From NCBI RefSeq assembly GCF_020404765.1, contig NZ_JAIVEM010000165.1:51221-115220 (forward strand): a DNA stretch of 64,000 bases, written 5' to 3'. The stretch is from Paenibacillus sp. BJ-4 (GTDB taxonomy: Bacteria > Bacillota > Bacilli > Paenibacillales > Paenibacillaceae). This document shows, piece by piece, positions 25,162 through 33,121 of this stretch (position 1 is the first letter of the stretch; each line of letters starts with the position of its first letter). Both the position numbers and the translations under genes were made by a program. The notes below the pieces were generated by a model. That model was not told where the DNA came from. It made no database searches and saw nothing but the letters and a program-made list of their open reading frames with translations.

Positions 25162-26136
25162 CTATTCATGTTTGGTGTTGAGTGGTTTGAGATTGGCTTC
25201 AATAGATGCACGACGCGACTCCAAGAATGGAGGCAGTGACAGGGATTCGCCCAGAAACTCTAATTCCTCGTCGGTGTCAAAGCCAGGTCCATCGGTAGCC
25301 AATTCAAACAATATGCCGTTTGGCTCACGGAAATACAAGGAACGAAAATAAAAGCGATCTACAAAGCCAGAGTTGGAAATTTGCAGTTGTTGGATACGGT
25401 CTACCCACTGTTTGAGCTCTTCCTCGGTTTCAACACGGAAAGCGACGTGATGCACACTTCCGCGTCCTGGTCGCTCTTGTGGCAGATCGTTGCGCTCTTC
25501 CAGATGAACTTCAGTTCCCGTACCACCTTCACCTGTTTCGTAGATAACCACATCCGGTTGTCCGGCAACGGTAGAAGGGTAAGAGCCCTTTTTGCGGAAG
25601 CCCATAACCTGTTCAAGAATGAGAATTGTATGCTCCGCTTTGGGAATGGTCAGATGAACCGGGCCAAGTCCCACGATGGCATATTCAGCAGGGACAGGGC
25701 TTTTCTCCCAAGGAGTACCTCCGCGCACTCCATTATCATGCTCATCCGACACGAGGAAGAAGCGTTGACCTTCAAAATCCTCGAACGAAAGCGCCAAGCG
25801 TCCTGCTTGATCCGTAATGTCACCGTGTTTTACATCCAGTTGCTCAAAGCGATTTTTCCAGTATTCCAGCGCCTTGTCATTCGGTACGCGCAAAGAGAGT
25901 GCTGAAATGCTGTTATTCCCTGTACGCGTTTGTCCGGCATGTGGAATTTCAAAGAATGTAACTTCCGTTCCCGCAGTTCCACGCTCATCACCGTAGAAGA
26001 GGTGATATACGCTAACATCATCCTGGTTCACCGTTTTCTTGATCAGCCGAAGTCCCATAACCTGAGTATAAAAATCAACATTTTTAGCCGCCGCCGCTGT
26101 AATCGCCGATACGTGATGCAATCCTAACAATTTCAT
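25162..26136 (-). CDS. Ring-cleaving dioxygenase, MhqO/MhqA type
   Basis: A 324-residue protein with two vicinal-oxygen-chelate (glyoxalase) halves. The first half opens LLGLHHVSAITA with the metal-ligand histidine H8, the second half has LGPVHLTIPKAEHTILIL near residue 155 and VHHVAFRVETEEELKQW near 228; the glutamate in FELATDGPGF may be the fourth ligand. In B. subtilis relatives (MhqA/E/O) act on quinones or catechols and are controlled by MhqR. The palindrome overlapping the -10 element of its own promoter fits this regulator. Start ATG with AGGAGGAC upstream. Confidence 0.9.
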   Translation of the reverse strand: MKLLGLHHVSAITAAAAKNVDFYTQVMGLRLIKKTVNQDDVSVYHLFYGDERGTAGTEVTFFEIPHAGQTRTGNNSISALSLRVPNDKALEYWKNRFEQLDVKHGDITDQAGRLALSFEDFEGQRFFLVSDEHDNGVRGGTPWEKSPVPAEYAIVGLGPVHLTIPKAEHTILILEQVMGFRKKGSYPSTVAGQPDVVIYETGEGGTGTEVHLEERNDLPQERPGRGSVHHVAFRVETEEELKQWVDRIQQLQISNSGFVDRFYFRSLYFREPNGILFELATDGPGFDTDEELEFLGESLSLPPFLESRRASIEANLKPLNTKHE

Positions 26137-26214
26137 GTCATTGTCCTCCTTGGTTTTATATGATTAGTTTTTTCAAAGCAAAATAAACAGTCGCAAACTT
26201 TCTTTGATATTTAT

Positions 26215-26255
26215 TATCTTGATATTAAGATAAATGATTTTTGATTGTTTGTCAA
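26215..26255 (-). promoter_or_regulatory. Promoter with MhqR-like operator
   Basis: On the minus strand TTGACA (26250-26255), 17 bp, TATCTT (26227-26232). The perfect 18-bp palindrome TATCTTGATATTAAGATA (26215-26232) overlaps the -10. It has the ATCT..AGAT ends seen in Bacillus MhqR operators (ATCTCG..CGAGAT). The MarR-type repressor gene is not in this window. Confidence 0.6.
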
Positions 26256-26396
26256 CACATATTATTATCATAACCAAAGGGCAGATTTGTGATTTGGATT
26301 AATGCTAGAAATAAACGTTTTTTGTCGACAATAGTCCTATAAATATAGTATATTTTCCCTATGCAAATGAAGCTAACAAAGAGTAAAGGAGAGATT

Positions 26397-26459
26397 ATGA
26401 TAAAAAGTAATTATTATATATCCTCGGATTTTAGAACTATAAGTAATTATAAGCAATAG
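26397..26459 (+). CDS. Tiny open frame with good ribosome site, possible gene remnant
   Basis: A 20-codon frame (MIKSNYYISSDFRTISNYKQ) follows AAAGGAG with 5-bp spacing. In the next frame the codons run on without a stop for 40 more residues (for example APYKADRSIVYQGNWMN, to TGA near 26579), as if a single gene had been broken by a frameshift. It could be a leader peptide or the stub of a decayed gene. I see no family match. Support is weak. Confidence 0.25.
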   Translation: MIKSNYYISSDFRTISNYKQ

Positions 26460-26656
26460 TTCGAATTTTTTGGACTTATTTCATGGCAAAGAGGCGCCCT
26501 ACAAAGCTGATAGAAGCATCGTTTATCAGGGAAATTGGATGAATGTCAATGTGAAATTTAATTCAGTTTTGGTATTTTGAATTACGATCCACGTATGTAT
26601 GCTTATTATTTTAACTTGTTATTATATAAAATTGAAATGAAATAGGAGAATCTACA

Positions 26657-26977
26657 ATGGATACAAGAGAAATAGATACAAAAAAAATTTTTAATGAATT
26701 GAAAAATAGTCTTGCGAATTTTGATAGTGTTGAAATAACAAGAGCAGATTTAGCAGCAGCTGAATTTAACCCTAGTATATATAGCGAAGATATATATTTA
26801 TATAGATCAGATGACGATCATTTTATTTATATTTATGATAATGATGATGAGACAGCAGGAAAAATCACAGTAGATACATTGAAAAAAATTCTTATGAGTG
26901 TTGCTACTCGTAAAGCAGAAGAAGCATATGAGTTGCGTGAATTAGAAGAATTTTTTAATTCGGAAGAAGTTGAGTAA
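26657..26977 (+). CDS. Small acidic protein, unknown
   Basis: A 106-residue highly acidic protein (many D/E; EELREL-type helical tail) with a Tyr-rich centre (IYLYRSDDDHFIYIYDNDDET). No family was recognised. It has ATAGGAG before the ATG and a TATAAA 25-30 bp further up. The gene is 5 bp ahead of a DUF2971 gene and both are much more AT-rich than their neighbours, so they look like one small acquired operon. Acidic small partner plus larger basic or enzymatic protein is a pattern also seen in toxin-antitoxin pairs; this is inference. Confidence 0.7.
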   Translation: MDTREIDTKKIFNELKNSLANFDSVEITRADLAAAEFNPSIYSEDIYLYRSDDDHFIYIYDNDDETAGKITVDTLKKILMSVATRKAEEAYELRELEEFFNSEEVE

Positions 26978-26982
26978 GTGTC

Positions 26983-27810
26983 ATGGAGAATTTGATATTT
27001 CATTATACAGGAGCCGAAGCTCTAAAAAGTATTATTTTGAACCAGAGTTTTTGGATTACTAAAAGTGATTACCTAAATGACTCGACTGAACAATCAGTAA
27101 TTAAGCAGCTTTTGCAAACATTTTTTAAAGAGCAGGCCAAAATGAGTAAGGAAGTACAAAAATATATAAGTGAACAATTGGATAAATACTTAAATGACTA
27201 TAATCATTATATACTATCGTTCTCTCAAAGCGATGATTCGTTGCCATTATGGAATTATTATTCACAAAATGAAGGGTATAGTATAGGAATTGACAAATCT
27301 GAGTTTATTAGTCAATTAGAAACGTATTTTAGAGATCAAGACCAATCATCAAGAGTAGTAATAACTTCTGTAGGGTATGTTCAAGAATTTGATGATAATA
27401 AAGCAATAAACGATCTACTATTACCATTTATCCATTTTACTAAAGAAGACTTGGTGAACAAAAGTGAAAAGCTTGACGAACTAGCGTTGGACTTAGCTAA
27501 ATTATCATTTTCCATTAAACATTCTGCGTATTCTTCAGAAAAAGAAGAGAGGATAGTAATTATATGCACCAAAGACAGTGAGATTACAAAAAGGGAGGAA
27601 TTTAGGGTTTTACGAGGGTCGTTTATCCCATATATCGTATTTAATAAAGAAAAAATACCTAGTTTATTAATTCCCATCAAAAAAGTTATGTTAAGTCCTT
27701 ACCATACATTAGATGTGACTAAAAAGAGTGTATTATATTTACTTAGCAAAAAGTACGAAGAATTTATTGGGACAGAGATTTCAAAGTCTGAAATACCATC
27801 TCGATATTAA
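26983..27810 (+). CDS. DUF2971 domain protein
   Basis: A 275-residue protein with the DUF2971 layout: FHYTGAEALKSIILNQSFWI at the start (residues 5-24), YLNDSTEQ at about 31-38, then LSFSQSDDSLPLWNYYSQNEG near 78-98 and the late IKKVMLSPY motif near residue 230. The HYT...LND...E pattern is typical of the family, whose function is unproven; the family often sits in accessory or defence-type neighbourhoods. It lacks a clear ribosome site (GTAAGTGTC), suggesting translational coupling to the preceding acidic gene. AT-rich codon use points to acquisition. Confidence 0.8.
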   Translation: MENLIFHYTGAEALKSIILNQSFWITKSDYLNDSTEQSVIKQLLQTFFKEQAKMSKEVQKYISEQLDKYLNDYNHYILSFSQSDDSLPLWNYYSQNEGYSIGIDKSEFISQLETYFRDQDQSSRVVITSVGYVQEFDDNKAINDLLLPFIHFTKEDLVNKSEKLDELALDLAKLSFSIKHSAYSSEKEERIVIICTKDSEITKREEFRVLRGSFIPYIVFNKEKIPSLLIPIKKVMLSPYHTLDVTKKSVLYLLSKKYEEFIGTEISKSEIPSRY

Positions 27811-28036
27811 TTGAGTTAGGAGTATGAGGTGTCTTTGTTATTTTTTTAAATAGCTTTTCGCAGATTAGGTTCATTGAGTAGCCTAATGATGTGACATATT
27901 ATGTTCCATTATAATTAAAATATAGCATCGACACTTTAGTGTTATGATTCGACTCGTAGCTTTTGCGGAAATGTAATAGGAAGCTACCAGTCTCCATTGA
28001 ATCAAGCGAAGCGATGAAATCCGCCTTACCTCCTTA
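27811..28036 (+). other. AT-rich intergenic region with small hairpins
   Basis: No gene is supported here. GTAGCT..AGCTAC (27956-27987) and ACACTTTAGTGT (27931-27942) are small inverted repeats. The stretch forms the border between the AT-rich cassette and the structured repeat that begins near 28037. Confidence 0.5.
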
Positions 28037-28233
28037 CGCAGATGTGTAGTGAAACGGCGGGAAGCAGCGAAGCGGAGGATTTGAATCTGTAGAAGCGTCA
28101 GCGTTCGCCTTTGCCACGGGATTCTTACCACTTTATGCCCTATCCAATCCAAAGAATCCCGTGGCAACAGCGATCGTAAGATCAAATCATTCGCGCAGCG
28201 CCACTTCCCACGAAACCCACCACCACACTCTGC
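28037..28233 (+). repeat. Structured dispersed repeat, copy 1
   Basis: A long, non-coding inverted repeat. Inner helix: TTGCCACGGGATTCTT (28111-28126) with a perfect 16-bp complement at 28152-28167. Next helix: CGTTCGC region with CAGCGATCG. Outer helix: GCGGAGGATTTGAATCT (28072-28088) with AGATCAAATCATTCGC (28179-28194). Further out GGGAAG (28059-28064) pairs with CTTCCC (28204-28209), and GCAGATGTGTAGTG resembles the complement of CACCACACTCTGC. The core 28064-28202 is shared with copy 2 at 52950-53084. No open frame or transposase is inside. Function unknown. Confidence 0.75.
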
Positions 28234-28346
28234 AAACACACATACCATCTTCTTGCCACTCACCCGTAAAACAGCTACGATATAGCCAAAGACAGGCGTG
28301 GGATCGATAACCGCCGTCCTGCAGACAGATCAGGAGGAGTATTTTC

Positions 28347-29672
28347 ATGTATACAATTGGAGTAGTGGGTCCGAAACCCTCAATTGATCGGGTAGTAGAG
28401 GTGGGACGTGAGTATGTAGATACGGCGACGCTCATCCCTTATCCGTATGAAAATCTGGCGGAAGCAGCGGCTATCATCCCGGCTCATCGTGGAGAAGTGA
28501 ATGGATGGCTTTTTACCGGACCTATTCCTTATATGGCAGCGAAACCGCAGCTTATAGACTCTGACAGTATCGTATATTGCTCCCCGACAGGGGCCAGCCT
28601 GTACAAAGGTATTCTCCATCTTTTAAAGGATTCATCTCCTGCAATTACGTGCATGTCGCTGGATATGGTGGAGCTGGAGGAATTTAACCTGCAAGAATCG
28701 CTGGATGAGTTGGAGTTACCGGAATCCATGTTTGCTATCCATATGTTCGAGGTAAGGCAGGAAGGATATCGAGGTAAGCAACATGAAACGGAATTGGCCG
28801 ATGCTCACATAAAAATGTGGGAGAGCGGGCAGACGCAAGCGGCTTTGACTTGTATGCATGCAGTGCATAAAAGACTGCTGGAACGGGGAGTGCCGTGCAG
28901 CAAGATTGATGTGACTCGCATGGAAATCCGTCAGGCGCTTCGCATTAGCATCGAGAAGCAGCGAGCCTCCTACTTTAAAGATAGCCAGATTGGCGTGCAA
29001 ATCGTAGAGATTGAGAATCTGGACAAGGTGTCGGGGCGCTCAGGCACAAAATACTATGTCCAGCTGCTGGAATTGGAGATCAAGCGTGTGCTGCTGGAGT
29101 TTTGTGACAAGCTGGATGGCTCCCTTTTGGAGAATGGAAATGGTCGATACCAAATATTCGGCTCACGTGGGGCGATGGAGCGTGAAATTTCTGCTCTACG
29201 TGAAGCGGTATTTCGACTGGAGGCAGAGGTAGGCCAGCCTGTAGCGGTTGGTATAGGCTTTGGCGAAACAGCCCTTTCGGCGGAGCAGCATGCACGCAAG
29301 GCGATTCAGACGGCCAAAGACAGAGAAGTGGGCGATATTATCATCGTGAGGGCAGACGGAACTGTGGTCGAATCCGCTGGAGGCCAGGATGAACTGGAGT
29401 ATGAATATCGTACGGAGGATCAGGAACTGCTGGATCGCTTAAATCAGGCTGCAGTCAGCATTCGTACGTACCGCAAAATTGAGGCGCTTGCCCGGCGCAA
29501 GGGATGGGGAAGCTTTAGCGCATCGGATTTGGCCACCGATTTGTCCATGACAGTCCGCAATGCACAGCGCATTATGCTGGGGCTGGTGGAAAATGGACTG
29601 GCCCTTGCCACAGGCGGCGAACTCCAGACGAGTCGGGGAAGACCGCGTAAAATTTATCAGCTCAAACGATAA
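28347..29672 (+). CDS. Regulator of the AbgT operon: GGDEF-like plus winged-helix domains
   Basis: A 441-residue protein. Residues 1-200 form an uncharacterised sensory region (a GPIPYMAAKP segment and YCSPTG loop); residues about 225-345 resemble a degenerate GGDEF-type cyclase fold, here without an intact GGDEF motif, as in CdaR-like regulators; residues about 370-440 look like a winged helix (LATDLSMTVRNAQRIMLGLVENGLA). It lies just upstream of an AbgT transporter and a M20 peptidase, and a perfect inverted repeat overlaps the start of that transcript, so it is probably their regulator. AGGAGGAG precedes the ATG. Confidence 0.65.
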   Translation: MYTIGVVGPKPSIDRVVEVGREYVDTATLIPYPYENLAEAAAIIPAHRGEVNGWLFTGPIPYMAAKPQLIDSDSIVYCSPTGASLYKGILHLLKDSSPAITCMSLDMVELEEFNLQESLDELELPESMFAIHMFEVRQEGYRGKQHETELADAHIKMWESGQTQAALTCMHAVHKRLLERGVPCSKIDVTRMEIRQALRISIEKQRASYFKDSQIGVQIVEIENLDKVSGRSGTKYYVQLLELEIKRVLLEFCDKLDGSLLENGNGRYQIFGSRGAMEREISALREAVFRLEAEVGQPVAVGIGFGETALSAEQHARKAIQTAKDREVGDIIIVRADGTVVESAGGQDELEYEYRTEDQELLDRLNQAAVSIRTYRKIEALARRKGWGSFSASDLATDLSMTVRNAQRIMLGLVENGLALATGGELQTSRGRPRKIYQLKR

Positions 29673-29717
29673 CGCGCAATAAACACGGAATACGATAACC
29701 TTATAAAAGCGCTGATC

Positions 29718-29767
29718 AAAGCTCTTGGAGAGCAGGTGAAGTAACCTGACCTCTGGGAGCTTTTTTT
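29718..29767 (+). terminator. Terminator after the regulator gene
   Basis: AAAGCTC (29718-29724) pairs with GAGCTTT (29757-29763), with an inner AGGT/ACCT helix, then T7. It separates the regulator from the transporter operon. Confidence 0.75.
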
Positions 29768-29820
29768 GTAGATGAATCTGCTTAAAATGAGGTTGGTAAA
29801 AAATATACATAACGCTGTTA

Positions 29821-29837
29821 TGTTATTAAATATAACA
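29821..29837 (+). promoter_or_regulatory. Upstream inverted repeat of the AbgT promoter
   Basis: TGTTAT-TAAAT-ATAACA lies just upstream of the -35 element (29844). It may be an activator or second operator site. It is AT-rich, so chance is possible. Confidence 0.35.
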
Positions 29838-29843
29838 AAAGTA

Positions 29844-29872
29844 TTGTAACGTCTCCAAACCAAAGATATAAT
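29844..29872 (+). promoter_or_regulatory. Promoter of the AbgT operon
   Basis: TTGTAA (29844-29849), 17 bp, TATAAT (29867-29872). Transcription should begin near 29879, directly before the palindrome at 29884-29917. Confidence 0.75.
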
Positions 29873-29883
29873 ATGTCAAAACA

Positions 29884-29917
29884 ATTAAGCGAAATAGTCG
29901 TTAAATATTCGCTTAAT
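29884..29917 (+). promoter_or_regulatory. Operator-like inverted repeat after the AbgT promoter
   Basis: ATTAAGCGAA (29884-29893) and TTCGCTTAAT (29908-29917) are perfect 10-bp inverted repeats with a 14-bp centre. They sit just after the predicted +1, the position of a repressor roadblock, and are likely bound by the regulator encoded upstream. Confidence 0.6.
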
Positions 29918-29938
29918 AGCGCGAAGAGGGGGACAAAC

Positions 29939-31453
29939 ATGGAAAACGTAGAGCAACAAACTGGCATCTTCGGATGGGTCGAAAGGGTAGGCAACAAGCT
30001 GCCTAATCCTTTTTTACTGTTTGTTTATTTGATTATTCTTCTTTTGTTAGGCACTGCTGTGCTGTCTGTCTTTCATGCCTCCGCCGTTGATCCGATCAGC
30101 CATGAACGGGTACAGGTCAAAAACCTTCTTAGTGCCGAAGGTATTCAATGGTTATTGCCCAACATTGTCAAAAACTTTTCCGGCTTTACCCCGCTAGGTT
30201 CTATTCTGGCACTGATGCTGGGCATTGGATTGGCCGACAAGGTGGGGCTGCTGGAAGCTGTCATTCGTAAAATAGCACTTGTTGTACGTCCCAGCTATGC
30301 CAGCTATTTGGTCGTGTTTATTGCTTTTTTCAGCTACGTGTCTTCTGATGCCGCTCTCGTGATCATGCCTCCTTTGGGCGCGCTTATTTTTCTGGCCGTT
30401 GGACGTCATCCTGTAGCTGGTCTGCTGGCAGCCATTGCAGGGGTGGGCTCCGGGTTTACGGCCAATTTGCTGATTGTATCCACAGATGTGCTTTTGTCTG
30501 GTATAAGCACCGAGGTAGCCAAGTCAGTCAATGCTGCGATTTCTGTTAGTGTACTGGACAACTGGTATTTTATGATGGCCTCCGTATTTGTGCTTACATT
30601 GCTCGCTGGTTTGATTACTGATAAATTTGTGGAACCGCGACTGGGCACGTATCAAGGTGGAGAAAGTCCGTTCAAGCTGGAAAAGCTGTCTTCTCATGAA
30701 AATAAAGGGCTACGTGCGGCCGGAATGGCAGCCTTAGTGTACATTGCCGCTATAGCCGTGATGGTTGTTCCAGCTAACGGGATTTTACGCAACCCGGAGA
30801 CGGGAGGCATCATGGGTTCACCGTTTCTGTCAGGAATTGTCCCGGTGATCCTGTTGTTCTTTTTCGCTGTAGCTATCACCTACGGTATTACGACAAAAGC
30901 GATCCGAGAGCAGAACGATATCCCCAAGCTGCTTGTCCATCCGATTAAGGACATGGCAGGATTCATTATTATGGTTTTCCCGTTGTCCCAGTTTGTTGCC
31001 ATGTTCAATTGGAGTAATATGGGGCGTTTTATCGCATTGTACATTACGGATATTCTAGAAAAAATCAACCTGACTGGCGTGCCCGTCTTCGTGGGCCTGA
31101 TCTTCTTGGCGGCATTCCTGTGTATGTTTATTACCAGTGGCTCAGCCATTTGGTCGTTGCTTGCCCCTGTATTTATACCGATGTTTATGGTGCTGGGCTA
31201 TCATCCTGCTTTTGCGTAGATGATTTTCCGCGTGGCGGATTCCTCTGTCATTCCGCTTGCTCCGGTATCTCCGTTTATTCCTTTGTTTGTCGGTTTTCTT
31301 CAGCAGTATAAAAAGGATGCGAAACTCGGAACCTATTACTCTCTCATTCTTCCGTATCCTATTTTCTTCTTCATAGTGTGGACGCTTCTGGTCGTGGTTT
31401 GGTACCTGCTGGGTCTTCCGATTGGACCGGGTGTATATCCCAAATTATCCTAG
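29939..31453 (+). pseudogene. abgT: AbgT-family transporter with in-frame amber codon
   Basis: The frame encodes a 504-residue AbgT-family membrane transporter (p-aminobenzoyl-glutamate or related dipeptide uptake, about 12 helices) but is interrupted by TAG at 31217-31219 (codon 427). The same frame continues at once with MIFRVADSSVIPLAPVSPF and ends at 31453 after the family's last two helices. Homologs have glutamine or similar here (HPAFxQ.FRIADSS), so a single C-to-T change (CAG to TAG) explains it. The short product would lack the C-terminal transport region. Read-through is possible but not evident. Start 29939 follows GAGGGGGAC. Confidence 0.88.
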
Positions 31454-31536
31454 TTAGAACGGTTATAGTCTGTCATAATTGAGAAATACGCATTTGTAAA
31501 TTCTACTATTTTTATGTAAAAGGTAAGGTGGTATAT

Positions 31537-32799
31537 ATGTTAGATTTGATCGAGCTGCGCCGGGATTTACATCGTCATCCTGAGCTGGGCTTTACTGAAT
31601 TCCGAACAGCATCCAAGGTTGTAGGCCTGCTGCGGCAATTCGGCTACGAGGTGATTTATGGACAGGACGCGATGGAACCGAGCTCCGTGCGAGGCTTGCC
31701 GGCAAAAGAGGTGCTGGAGGCCGCTTATGAACGCGCATTGCGGGATGGAGCGGACCCTGAAATTGCGGCCCATATGAGGGGGGGCTATACGGCTGTTGTT
31801 GGTATTCTGCGGGGTGTGCAGGAAGGACCCACCGTGGCGTTCCGATTCGATATGGACGCGCTTCCGATTACGGAAAGCACAGAAACACGTCATGTGCCGC
31901 AGGCCGAAGGCTTCCGTTCACTGTATGAAGGTCATATGCATGCTTGCGCTCATGACGGACATACGACGATGGGCCTCGGCTTGGCGGAGCGATTAAGTGA
32001 CCGCCAGTTTGCGGGCACGGTTAAATTGATCTTTCAACCGGCAGAGGAGGGCGTTCGAGGCGCTTATGCTATGGTGCACAAAGGAATGCTGGACGATGTA
32101 GACACGCTTTTTTGCCAGCATCTGGGCTGTGATGTGCCGTTGGGTGAAATTCATGGCAGTTCGGCAGGCTTTCTGGCGTCTACCAAACTGGAGGCACGCT
32201 TTCACGGTGTGGCGTCACATGCGGGCTCCTCGCCGGAAAAAGGGAACAATGCCCTGCTAGGCGCTGCCACCGCGCTGCTGAACATTCATTCGCTGCCCCG
32301 TTTCAGCACAGGGGAAACACGTATTAACGTAGGTGTGCTGGAAGGAGGCACGGCCGCCAACATCATACCTGAAAACGCGCGTATGATCATCGAAACACGC
32401 TCAGTGGATGAGCAGACGAATGAAGAACTGGAGAGACGGGTACGCAATATCATAGCCCACAGTGCAGGAATGCACGAGCTGGAGCATGAAATTCGTGTCA
32501 TCGGCGGCGCAATCCCGATTGTATGCAGCCCGGAATTGGCGGAGATGGCAGCGGAGGAAGCACAGCATGTTGAGGGCTTCGTGAACCAGAAAGCGATGGG
32601 ACAAACCAGCTCGCTGGGCAGTGAGGATGCCAGTTACATGATTCGGCGTGTGCAGGAGCTGGGAGGAGAAGGCACATATATGATTATCGGCTGCGACCTG
32701 CCCGCCCCTCACCATCATCCAGAGTTTGATATTCAGGAAGAGGTGCTGCCGCGTAGTGTGGAGCTGTTGGAGCGGCTGGCCAGACGGGCGCTTCGTTGA
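31537..32799 (+). CDS. M20 family amidohydrolase (AbgB-like)
   Basis: A 420-residue M20 peptidase/amidohydrolase, probably cleaving p-aminobenzoyl-glutamate or an acyl-amino acid inside the cell. Metal site features: the DMDALPITE segment, HACAHDGHTTMGLG (about residues 134-147) and EEGVRGAY near 170, followed by a lid domain and a C-terminal HHHPEFD histidine. ATG 31537 is preferred over the in-frame GTG 31528 because AAGGTGG ends 5 bp before it. It lies 83 bp after the broken transporter gene and is intact. Substrate from context only. Confidence 0.88.
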   Translation: MLDLIELRRDLHRHPELGFTEFRTASKVVGLLRQFGYEVIYGQDAMEPSSVRGLPAKEVLEAAYERALRDGADPEIAAHMRGGYTAVVGILRGVQEGPTVAFRFDMDALPITESTETRHVPQAEGFRSLYEGHMHACAHDGHTTMGLGLAERLSDRQFAGTVKLIFQPAEEGVRGAYAMVHKGMLDDVDTLFCQHLGCDVPLGEIHGSSAGFLASTKLEARFHGVASHAGSSPEKGNNALLGAATALLNIHSLPRFSTGETRINVGVLEGGTAANIIPENARMIIETRSVDEQTNEELERRVRNIIAHSAGMHELEHEIRVIGGAIPIVCSPELAEMAAEEAQHVEGFVNQKAMGQTSSLGSEDASYMIRRVQELGGEGTYMIIGCDLPAPHHHPEFDIQEEVLPRSVELLERLARRALR

Positions 32800-32818
32800 G
32801 AAAGGTGGGACACCAGTC

Positions 32819-33121
32819 ATGAAGCATATAGAGCTATTGTCCAAAGATATTGAACGACATCGGGATAAAATCATTCGCATTAGCGAGCAAATATGGCAAT
32901 TTGCAGAGACGCGCTTCGAGGAATATCAATCTGCTGAGCTGTTATGCCGCAGCCTGGAAGAGGAGGGCTTCGCTATAGAGCGTGGTGTGGGCGGTATCGA
33001 AACAGCGTATGCCCGATCCCACCGGAAATCCAGCCCGGTGCTAATCAGGTGCGAACCCAGTAGTAAAACAATGATGGTCAGGGGTGTTCTCCATCTACAC
33101 GGACAAGGATTTAACCATTAG
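32819..33121 (+). pseudogene. Truncated M20 peptidase (AbgA/AbgB-like N-terminus)
   Basis: The frame begins with a good M20-type N-terminus (about 63 residues to GGIETAY, IWQFAETRFEEYQSAELLCRSLEEEG in the middle), 19 bp after the previous gene and behind AAAGGTGGGAC. The catalytic domain is missing: after residue 63 the sequence departs from the family and stops at 33121 in a frame that overlaps the next gene. A deletion has fused the remnant to a GNAT gene. It is a second relic in the same operon as the amber-interrupted transporter. Confidence 0.75.

Noticed and set aside
28187..28435. Minus-strand frame that includes the structured repeat (and 52919-53107 in copy 2)
   Set aside because: The sequence is explained by helices; the two copies do not share the reading frame, and no ribosome site is present.
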